Shown: piece after piece, positions 1-5,164 of the stretch
How the letters are laid out: each line of letters starts with the position of its first letter
Position numbering within the stretch: the stretch's first letter is position 1
Origin: Comamonadaceae bacterium
GTDB lineage: Bacteria > Pseudomonadota > Gammaproteobacteria > Burkholderiales > Burkholderiaceae_C
NCBI GenBank assembly: GCA_947464665.1
Contig: CANHXV010000104.1
Coordinates: 1 to 7,024, forward strand
Direction: 5' to 3'
DNA: 7,024 bases
Notes under the pieces: model-generated
What the model was told of the DNA's origin: nothing
The model's input: only the letters and a program-made list of their open reading frames with translations
Databases searched by the model: none
Translations under genes and position numbers: made by a program

Positions 1-24
1 AGCCAGGATCAAACTCTATAGTTC
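1..24 (-). rRNA. rrs: 16S ribosomal RNA, 5' end only (partial)
   Basis: The reverse complement of bases 1-17 is AGAGTTTGATCCTGGCT, the universal start of bacterial 16S rRNA (the 8F primer site, E. coli positions 8-24). Seven further bases reading GAACTAT place the mature 5' end near base 24. The rest of the gene lies off the left edge, so the operon runs leftwards. The GAACTATAGAG form of the extreme 5' end fits betaproteobacteria. The gene is truncated by the window boundary, not broken. Confidence 0.96.
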
Positions 25-180
25 GATCTTGAATTTTTTCGCTCTTTCGAGCAACTCATAAAAACGGAATTGAAGTGAACTTCACTTCTATTCTCATGAG
101 CGTTTGTAAGTCAATTAAGACTTAGTTCCTTAGAACTTGGCAATCGCCATCAAACGCCCACGCTTATCGGCTGTATATTT
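25..180 (-). other. pre-16S leader between boxA and mature 16S
   Basis: This transcribed leader would be removed during 16S maturation. The part at about 130-178 (RNA sense CAGCCGATAAGCGTGGGCG, continuing GTTTGATGGCG) resembles, from memory, leaders of Burkholderiales rRNA operons; this is recollection, not a search. Two small hairpins are visible: GAAGTG/CACTTC arms within 72-88 and GCTC/GAGC arms within 41-52, the latter about 17 nt before the 16S 5' end. The long RNase III stem cannot be seen because its partner lies downstream of 16S. No coding capacity is apparent. Confidence 0.8.
72..88 (-). repeat. perfect inverted repeat in the pre-16S leader
   Basis: The arms gaagtgaa (72-79) and ttcacttc (81-88) are perfectly complementary around one central base. 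In the leader RNA this can fold as a 6-bp stem with a 5-nt loop. Its place, about 50 nt before the mature 16S end, suggests a part of the folded pre-16S leader; that role is inferred. Confidence 0.6.
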
Positions 181-192
181 TTAAAGATCTGT
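181..192 (-). promoter_or_regulatory. boxA antitermination element of the rRNA operon
   Basis: On the minus strand the bases read ACAGATCTTTAA, close to the E. coli rrn boxA core (TGCTCTTTAACA). It lies between the promoters and 16S and directly follows a hairpin, the usual boxB-boxA order. In known systems boxA RNA recruits NusB-NusE (S10) and SuhB to make RNA polymerase resistant to Rho. That activity is inferred from motif and position. Confidence 0.78.
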
Positions 193-194
193 AG

Positions 195-229
195 TGCAAC
201 AGGCCAACACTGAGTGTCGTTTTGTTGCA
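195..229 (-). promoter_or_regulatory. boxB-like hairpin upstream of boxA
   Basis: The arms tgcaaca (195-201) and tgttgca (223-229) form a perfect 7-bp stem. An inner 4-bp stem, acac (207-210) with gtgt (214-217), sits in the loop. In the leftward RNA the hairpin ends two bases before boxA, the position of boxB in E. coli rrn leaders. In rRNA operons boxB is less important than boxA, so the element may mainly be structural. Confidence 0.62.
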
Positions 230-255
230 ATGCGCTGCGATCAGCGGAGCCTTGC

Positions 256-285
256 AGTGTAGCACCGTTTTCAGGGCTTTTGCAA
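256..285 (-). promoter_or_regulatory. proximal rRNA promoter
   Basis: On the minus strand the -35 is TTGCAA (285-280) and the -10 is TACACT (261-256), with an 18-nt spacer ending in TGC, which gives an extended -10. Transcription would begin near base 249. Upstream (about 286-320) the DNA is rich in A and T runs, as in an rRNA UP element that binds the RNA polymerase alpha C-terminal domain. The same core recurs 146 bp further out, which supports a real promoter. Confidence 0.7.
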
Positions 286-322
286 GCAATTTGAAAAAAT
301 ATGAAACTTTTTAAACTGTTTG
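286..322 (-). promoter_or_regulatory. AT-rich UP-like element of the proximal promoter
   Basis: On the minus strand, A and T tracts (TTTAAAAAG and ATTTTTTCAAATT) lie directly upstream of the -35 at 280-285. This fits the position and composition of UP elements at strong rRNA promoters. The assignment rests on composition and position only. Confidence 0.5.
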
Positions 323-401
323 CTTGGTATCTGCTCGGGGCTTATTCCGATTTGCTGAGGGCTTGAAGTTTGAATTTCAAAACATTTCAGCGAAGCCTTG
401 C

Positions 402-431
402 AGTCTAGCACGGTTTTTTGTGCTGATTGAA
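402..431 (-). promoter_or_regulatory. middle rRNA promoter
   Basis: On the minus strand the -10 is TAGACT (407-402), preceded by TGC. An 18-nt spacer leads to a weak -35, TTCAAT (431-426). Bases 387-417 match the proximal promoter region 241-271 at 28 of 31 positions without gaps. A very AT-rich tract lies just upstream. The -35 matches consensus at only 3 of 6 positions, so activity would depend on the extended -10 and the UP-like DNA. Confidence 0.6.
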
Positions 432-478
432 AAAAATTTTACTTTTTTCAATTTTTTAAAAGTTATTTCAAACTTTCT
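432..478 (-). promoter_or_regulatory. strongly AT-rich UP-like element of the middle promoter
   Basis: Almost every base is A or T, in alternating A and T tracts (for example CTTTTAAAAAATTG and GTAAAATTTTTTT on the minus strand). It abuts the middle promoter's -35, matches an rRNA UP element in position, and could also carry intrinsic curvature. The role is inferred. Confidence 0.5.
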
Positions 479-572
479 AGCTGCTCGGGGCATTGGCCTT
501 TGTTTTGCATTTATTCAAGCAGGCATTGGTGAATGTTGCTTGGTGTGAGGCAGAAACTGGGCCGTCCGACCT

Positions 573-596
573 GCTAAAAACGATGTGGTTTTTAGC
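573..596. repeat. perfect 9-bp inverted repeat near the distal rRNA start site
   Basis: The arms gctaaaaac (573-581) and gtttttagc (588-596) are perfectly complementary around a 6-base loop, gatgtg. In the leftward transcript from the distal promoter (start near base 600) this would be a hairpin at about +4 to +27. As DNA it could be an operator for a dimeric regulator. It lacks the GC-rich stem plus U-tract of an intrinsic terminator. Confidence 0.7.
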
Positions 597-606
597 GAAG
601 ACCGCG

Positions 607-636
607 AATATAGCACAGATTTTTGAGGGCACGCAA
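607..636 (-). promoter_or_regulatory. distal rRNA promoter
   Basis: On the minus strand the -35 is TTGCGT (636-631) and the -10 is TATATT (612-607), with an 18-nt spacer that also ends in TGC. The -10 is followed by a GC-rich CGCGG discriminator, typical of stringently controlled rRNA promoters. Around the -10 (594-616) it matches the middle promoter (389-411) at 16 of 23 positions without gaps. It has the best -10 of the three but no clear AT-rich UP tract. Confidence 0.65.
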
Positions 637-677
637 GCCTGTCCTTCCAATTTTCCTTTGCCATTGATAATCGCGGC

Positions 678-2630
678 ATGGCTCTTATTACCTTACTTGA
701 CGCATCGCTGGCTTTTGGCCACGTTGCACTCCTTGATCACGCTGACTTTGCCCTGGAAACTTCAGAGCGCATTGGCCTGATTGGCCGAAACGGCACAGGC
801 AAATCCTCTTTTCTCAAGATATTGGCAGGCATGGAGCACGCCGATGACGGCACCATGCATGTCCAACAAGGTGTCCGCATCGCTTATGTGGCGCAAGAGC
901 CTTTGCTTGAATCGGAAGACAGCATTTTTGAATCTGTGCAACGCGGCCTCGCCCCTGTCATGAAACTCATTGACGACTACAGCAACTGCGTGGGCGATCT
1001 GGATGTATTGCAAAGCCAAATTGAATCGCTTGATGGCTGGGGCTGGGAACAACGTGTCGACGAAACACTGCACCGCTTGCACCTAGACCCTAGCGCCAAG
1101 GTGGCCACATTGTCTGGCGGCAATCGCAAGCGCGTGGCGCTGGCCCAAGCTTTGGTCACGCATCCTGATGTGCTGCTGTTGGACGAGCCCACCAACCACC
1201 TTGATTTGGATTCCATCGCTTGGCTGGAGCAGCTCTTGATTGACTTCAAGGGCAGCGTGGTGGCCATCACCCACGACCGCGCATTTTTAGACCGCATTGC
1301 CACGTGCATTGTGGAGTTGGACCGCGGTCGCCTGCGCAGTTATCCAGGTAACTTTGCACAGTATCAAATCAACAAAGAAGAGCAAATGGCGCAGGAGGCC
1401 GTGATCAGCGCGAAGGCCGATAAGTTGTTGGCACAAGAAGAGGTTTGGATTCGCAAAGGCGTGGAAGCACGCCGCACAAGAAGCCAAAGCCGCATTGCTC
1501 GGCTTGAGACTTTGCGCGCCACCCGCAGTGCGCGCAGAGAACAAGTCGGACGCGTTCGCATGGAAGTCGCCTCAGGGGCACCCACTGGCAAATTGGTTGC
1601 AGAACTGACGGATGTCTGTAAGTCATTCACCTCGCCCGAAGGCGATGTGAAAGTCATTTTGAAAGACTTCACCGCCACACTGCTGCGCGGCGACAAAATA
1701 GGCTTGCTAGGTCCTAACGGCGCTGGCAAAACAACCCTCTTGAAAATGATTCTGGGAGAGCTCGAGGCCGACAGTGGAAAAATTCGGCAAGGTGCCAATT
1801 TGCAAGTGGCCTACTTTGATCAAATGCGCAATGCGCTTGACCTAGAAGCCTCCTTGGAAGATTTCATCAGCCCAGGCAGTGAATGGATTGAAATTGGCAA
1901 CAAGCGCCAACACGTGAAGAGCTATTTAGGCGACTTCTTGTTCTCACCAGCGCGCGCCACTTCGCCCGTCAAATCATTGTCGGGTGGTGAGCGCAATCGC
2001 TTGTTGTTGGCGCGCTTGTTTGCAAGGCCGGCCAATGTGTTGGTGCTTGACGAACCCACCAACGATTTGGACATTGACACCCTGGAACTCTTGGAAGAGT
2101 TGCTACAAGATTACCAAGGCACAGTGTTTTTGGTCAGCCACGACAGAGCCTTCATGGACAACGTGGTAACCAGCATCATTGCCTGTGAGGCAACGACAGA
2201 CAAGCCTGGTTTCTGGCGAGAGTACGAAGGCTCGGTGCAAGACTGGCTGACACAATCACTGCGCAGCCAAAACATTCAAGCGCAAAACAAAGCGGCCGCT
2301 GCCAAGGCTGCGCCGCAGTCCAATTCAAGCGCGGCCTCAAACTCAGCCGAGCCCGCATCAGCCAAAGCTGTCACAGTCGATGTGAAGCCCAAGGCCGCTG
2401 CAAAGAATTCCCAAAAGTTAAGCTACAAAGAGCAACGCGAGCTCGATGGTTTGCCCGCATTGATTGAAGGCTTGGAAAAAGAACAGGCCGAAATTCGAGC
2501 TGCCATAGAGGACAGCAGTTTGTTTGCCAAAGATCCCGCCAAGGCTGCCGCTTTATTTGCGCGTGATGCACAAATTGACACTGAATTGCTGAGCGCCCTA
2601 GAGCGATGGGAAACTCTTTCAACACCTTGA
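678..2630 (+). CDS. uup: ABC-F family ATPase Uup
   Basis: This is a 650-residue soluble tandem ABC ATPase without membrane segments. NBD1 has Walker A GRNGTGKSS (36-44), signature LSGGN (145-149), Walker B LLLDEPTNHLD (166-176) and switch His199. A charged helical linker (about 230-300) takes the place of the ABC-F interdomain linker. NBD2 has GPNGAGKTT (345-353), LSGGE (434-438), VLVLDEPTNDLD (454-465) and His488. An Ala/Ser/Lys-rich stretch (about 535-578) leads to a C-terminal coiled coil (about 580-650, LSYKEQRELDGLPALIEGLE), the mark that separates Uup from EttA, YbiT and YheS. E. coli Uup has about 635 residues. The family acts at the ribosome, and Uup also limits transposon precise excision through branched-DNA binding. 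The ATG at 678 gives a normal Uup N-terminus but has no clear Shine-Dalgarno. The gene diverges from the rRNA operon and is followed after 9 nt by the exporter gene. Confidence 0.94.
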   Translation: MALITLLDASLAFGHVALLDHADFALETSERIGLIGRNGTGKSSFLKILAGMEHADDGTMHVQQGVRIAYVAQEPLLESEDSIFESVQRGLAPVMKLIDDYSNCVGDLDVLQSQIESLDGWGWEQRVDETLHRLHLDPSAKVATLSGGNRKRVALAQALVTHPDVLLLDEPTNHLDLDSIAWLEQLLIDFKGSVVAITHDRAFLDRIATCIVELDRGRLRSYPGNFAQYQINKEEQMAQEAVISAKADKLLAQEEVWIRKGVEARRTRSQSRIARLETLRATRSARREQVGRVRMEVASGAPTGKLVAELTDVCKSFTSPEGDVKVILKDFTATLLRGDKIGLLGPNGAGKTTLLKMILGELEADSGKIRQGANLQVAYFDQMRNALDLEASLEDFISPGSEWIEIGNKRQHVKSYLGDFLFSPARATSPVKSLSGGERNRLLLARLFARPANVLVLDEPTNDLDIDTLELLEELLQDYQGTVFLVSHDRAFMDNVVTSIIACEATTDKPGFWREYEGSVQDWLTQSLRSQNIQAQNKAAAAKAAPQSNSSAASNSAEPASAKAVTVDVKPKAAAKNSQKLSYKEQRELDGLPALIEGLEKEQAEIRAAIEDSSLFAKDPAKAAALFARDAQIDTELLSALERWETLSTP

Positions 2631-2639
2631 AGCATTTTC

Positions 2640-3257
2640 ATGAACTTTGTTTTCAGCCCTGAAGAGTTCACGGCTTTGTTGGTGCTGTCCACAGCAGCCA
2701 GTTTCACGCCGGGCCCCAACACCACGCTGTCTGCGGCATTGGCCGCCAATCTGGGTTTGCGCTCGGCCATGAAATTCATAGTGGCTGTGCCCGTGGGCTG
2801 GGGATTTTTGTTGGCCATTTGCATGGCGGGCTTAGGCAACTTGGTCATGGCCGTACCCGCCTTGCGCTGGGTGATCTTGCTGGGTGGTACTTTGTATTTG
2901 TTGTGGATGGCTCGCCAACTATGGCGAGCTCGCGAAATGGCCAAGGCCGATCAGAGTCGAATGCGAATCACATTCTTTCAAGGCTTTGCCATTCAATTCC
3001 TCAACATCAAAGCTTGGATGCTGGCTTTGTCGCTGGTAGCTGGATGGGTGGCCGGCAAAGAAGATGCGCTGGAGCGATGCGCCGTTTTGTTGCCCCTCAT
3101 GATGCTGTTTGGTTTCTTGAGCAATTTAATGTATGCCGCCATGGGCAGTTTGCTGCGCGAATGGCTTTTAAAAGGGGCGCGCTTGCTGGTTTTCAATCGG
3201 TGCATGTCTTTGGCCCTGGTTTTGACTGCGCTTTGGATGTTCAAAACAAGTTTCTAA
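2640..3257 (+). CDS. LysE/RhtB-family amino-acid exporter
   Basis: This 205-residue hydrophobic inner-membrane protein has the size and about six-helix layout of LysE/RhtB exporters. Hydrophobic segments lie near 10-34, 43-67, 70-93, 112-140, 146-170 and 185-203. The family signature FTPGPN (22-27) is in the first helix, and a charged cytoplasmic loop (about 92-109) precedes the second half. The second-half motif normally reads NPKAW; here it is NIKAW (122-126). Family members export amino acids or analogues such as lysine, threonine and homoserine using the proton gradient. The substrate cannot be told from sequence. The gene starts 9 nt after uup, so co-transcription is likely, and the next gene follows after 29 nt. 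The ATG at 2640 is the first in frame after the uup stop and leaves a typical N-terminus. Confidence 0.9.
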   Translation: MNFVFSPEEFTALLVLSTAASFTPGPNTTLSAALAANLGLRSAMKFIVAVPVGWGFLLAICMAGLGNLVMAVPALRWVILLGGTLYLLWMARQLWRAREMAKADQSRMRITFFQGFAIQFLNIKAWMLALSLVAGWVAGKEDALERCAVLLPLMMLFGFLSNLMYAAMGSLLREWLLKGARLLVFNRCMSLALVLTALWMFKTSF

Positions 3258-3286
3258 GCCATGCAAGTGGCTTTAGACTAAGTACC

Positions 3287-3979
3287 ATGGGACAACTTCT
3301 TTTAGTGCGCCACGGTCAAGCTTCTTTCGGCGCCGACGATTACGACCAGCTCAGCGATTTGGGCAAGCGTCAGAGCATTCGCCTAGGAGCGTATTGGCAA
3401 CAAATGGCTGCCGAACAACCCGGTGCAGAGGCGCTGAAGTTGGAGGCTGTTTTAATGGGCAGTCTGAAAAGACACCGCCAAACTTGGGAGGGTATTGCCC
3501 AAGGTGCGCAACTGCAAATGAAACCTGAAGTGTGGCCTGAACTCAATGAGTATGACAGCCATGCTTTGATTGAAACCATCCACCCCGAGCCGCTTGCCAA
3601 ACCCGACACGCCAGAAATGTACAAGCATCACTTCCGCTTGCTGCGAACGGCACTTCAACAATGGATGGCGGGTGCGACTCAGCCACGTGGCATGCCAAGT
3701 TATGCAGAATTTGCGGCTGGCATTCAAGCCGTTTTAAAGCATGTCCGAGAAAACCATCAAGGGCGCGTCTTGATCGTATCAAGTGGGGGGCCTATTTCGA
3801 CAGCGGTCGCGCAAATTCTGAAGGCGCCTGCAGAAACTTCCATTGAATTGAACCTGCGCATCCGAAATACGGCACTCACGGAGTTTGTCTTTACGCCGTC
3901 GAGGCACATGTTGCTTTCTTACAATAACCTACCGCATTTGGATCATGCCGACCACCGAAGCTGGATCACTTTTGCTTGA
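3287..3979 (+). CDS. histidine-phosphatase-superfamily protein lacking the second catalytic His
   Basis: This 230-residue protein has the phosphoglycerate-mutase-like fold signature LVRHGQ (6-11), whose His9 would be the phosphorylated residue with Arg8 beside it. A second basic motif, KRHRQT (61-66), matches the family's R..QT segment. PELNEYD near residues 83-89 may carry the acidic residue. The C-terminal catalytic motif usually reads VSHGG; here it is VSSGGPI (164-170), with Ser166 where the second catalytic histidine belongs. From memory, related bacterial proteins with SGG exist, so this may be a subfamily trait. It could be a slow or specialised phosphatase or a phosphate-ester binder; the substrate is unknown. 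The reading frame is open upstream to 2819 inside the exporter gene, but the RHG motif must lie close to the N-terminus, so ATG 3287 is chosen. No strong Shine-Dalgarno is visible. Confidence 0.86.
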   Translation: MGQLLLVRHGQASFGADDYDQLSDLGKRQSIRLGAYWQQMAAEQPGAEALKLEAVLMGSLKRHRQTWEGIAQGAQLQMKPEVWPELNEYDSHALIETIHPEPLAKPDTPEMYKHHFRLLRTALQQWMAGATQPRGMPSYAEFAAGIQAVLKHVRENHQGRVLIVSSGGPISTAVAQILKAPAETSIELNLRIRNTALTEFVFTPSRHMLLSYNNLPHLDHADHRSWITFA

Positions 3980-4013
3980 TAGTGTTTCCCCCGATAGGGG
4001 TGCGCTGGTTTTC

Positions 4014-4028
4014 TTGTCAGAATGACAA
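4014..4028. repeat. palindrome over the start codon of the Tgl-like gene
   Basis: TTGTCA (4014-4019) and TGACAA (4023-4028) form a perfect 6-bp inverted repeat around GAA, and the start codon (4022-4024) spans the centre and the right arm. As DNA it resembles a small dimeric-regulator operator; as RNA it could form a short hairpin hiding the start codon. Neither role is demonstrated. Confidence 0.45.
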
Positions 4029-5128
4029 CCATGCAAAATTCGCATCATGCAACTTCGCATTCAACTCAAGCGGCAGGCATTCAAGTCTCCGATTGCGAAC
4101 TGTCTGCTTGTGCCGCCTTTTTTGATGCCCATGGCATCGAAGAAGGCTTGGACATTGCGTCAACCCCAGGCGCCTTGTTGTGTCGCATGAGCGAGGCTTG
4201 GATGCAAGTGCATGCGCCTGCCAGTGACACACTTGCGCTGCACCAACATGCCAAAAATTTAAAGCAAGAAATTCTGTGGGCTATGCTGGTCTCGCCGCAT
4301 CGCTTTGAATTCAATGGCTTGGAAGCGCTTAGCAGTGCAGTGCGGGTTCGAGAAAACATTGTGTTGGACGCCCGAAAGACGGCGCTGGCCTTTAAAACCA
4401 ATGCGGCGGAGCGGCCCAGTGAATTTTGGCGCTACGAAGAAGAAGCTGGCTTTATTTTGCAGCCCCATACAAGCTTGATTGAAGCCTTGATCAGCGCCAC
4501 GCAACCCGAGGCCACAGGCAAGCTGTATGACTTTTCTTGTTATCGCGCAACGGAATATGTGATTTTGTTAGGCTTGGCCCAAGAAGCAAGCCAGCACAAC
4601 CCATCCCTGTTGGCACAACTGCAACAGGTGAACGAAAAGCATGCCATCCGCTCTGGCCTTTTCCATGAAGTTTTTCTGCATGAATATGGCTCACAAGAGG
4701 CGCCCATGCCTGCTGGCTTTTATGTCCCAGGTGATCGTGTTTGGTTCCGAAATCCAGACGAGCGCTCGTCGGATGTGACAGGCTATGAAGGCTCGTGGGT
4801 GATTTATGTCGGCAGCGGCTTGTTCAGTAATTTTTGGAAACGCGATCAGCCCTTCACACTGGAAAGCAAGTGCATTGAAATTTACCATTGGCGTGATGGC
4901 GTGCAAACGAATGCTGCGGGTGAGTTGTGGCTAGACGAAGCCAAAGTGGATGCTTGCGTCCATGACACCATGCAAGCGCCCGACAAAGTCAAACAGGTTT
5001 TGAATCAAATGATGCGCATCAGAGACCCCAAAGGCGTTTACGCATCGGGCGGTTGCTTGGATGCCACGCGTGAGTGCCCCAAGCAAATCTTTCCAACAGC
5101 CATCGAGCTGGTTTTGCCCTCTTATTGA
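4022..5128 (+). CDS. Tgl-like protein-glutamine gamma-glutamyltransferase homologue (putative)
   Basis: This 368-residue protein has no visible signal peptide or membrane segment. Comparison from memory with Bacillus subtilis Tgl (245 residues, spore-coat cross-linker) gives a colinear match. F95 to R110-ENIV pairs with Tgl F37 to R52-MNIV without a gap. FWR (135-137) pairs with Tgl YWR (81-83). GKLYDFSC (166-173) pairs with GPFYAFEC, whose last residue is catalytic Cys116. PGDRVWFRNP (236-245), then GSWVIYVG (257-264), pairs with LGDCLYFKNP, then GENVILLG. Cys173 is therefore the candidate nucleophile. Tgl Glu115 and Glu187 correspond to Ser172 and Ser258, so catalysis may be altered or lost. 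The first 90 or so residues, a longer middle and the roughly 90-residue tail are extra. An alternative ATG lies at 4031. The gene is last in a run of four co-directional genes. Target proteins are unknown, and annotation as a hypothetical protein would not be surprising. Confidence 0.68.
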   Translation: MTTMQNSHHATSHSTQAAGIQVSDCELSACAAFFDAHGIEEGLDIASTPGALLCRMSEAWMQVHAPASDTLALHQHAKNLKQEILWAMLVSPHRFEFNGLEALSSAVRVRENIVLDARKTALAFKTNAAERPSEFWRYEEEAGFILQPHTSLIEALISATQPEATGKLYDFSCYRATEYVILLGLAQEASQHNPSLLAQLQQVNEKHAIRSGLFHEVFLHEYGSQEAPMPAGFYVPGDRVWFRNPDERSSDVTGYEGSWVIYVGSGLFSNFWKRDQPFTLESKCIEIYHWRDGVQTNAAGELWLDEAKVDACVHDTMQAPDKVKQVLNQMMRIRDPKGVYASGGCLDATRECPKQIFPTAIELVLPSY

Positions 5129-5164
5129 CTTGAATCTATCGCCCCCATTTTTGCAACTCGGCAA

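Noticed and set aside
324..780. Two plus-strand open frames (324-548 and 493-780) between the rRNA leader and uup
   Set aside because: They lie over AT-rich promoter DNA of the rRNA operon, have low-complexity Phe/Leu-rich translations, lack ribosome-binding sites, and the second runs into uup in another frame. They have no family resemblance.
762..2944. Minus-strand open frames opposite uup and the exporter gene
   Set aside because: They are antisense shadows of well-supported genes, with no recognisable domains.
3261..3281. Six-codon open frame (MQVALD) just before the phosphatase gene, possible leader peptide
   Set aside because: It has no Shine-Dalgarno, no control codons and no attenuator-like hairpins after it. 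A frame this short is expected by chance.
2819..3286. Upstream extension of the phosphatase frame, overlapping most of the exporter gene
   Set aside because: The exporter frame has full family motifs there, while the extension's translation looks like an out-of-frame shadow. The RHG motif belongs close to the N-terminus, which supports the start at 3287.
3989..4000. cccc-gata-gggg hairpin after the phosphatase gene as an intrinsic terminator
   Set aside because: The stem is only 4 bp and is followed by tgcgctggttttc and not by a solid T-tract, so termination there is not supported.
5129..5164. Shared bidirectional terminator in the convergent gap between the Tgl-like and creatininase genes
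   Set aside because: The 36-bp gap holds a cccccattttt stretch but no inverted repeat able to form a stable stem.
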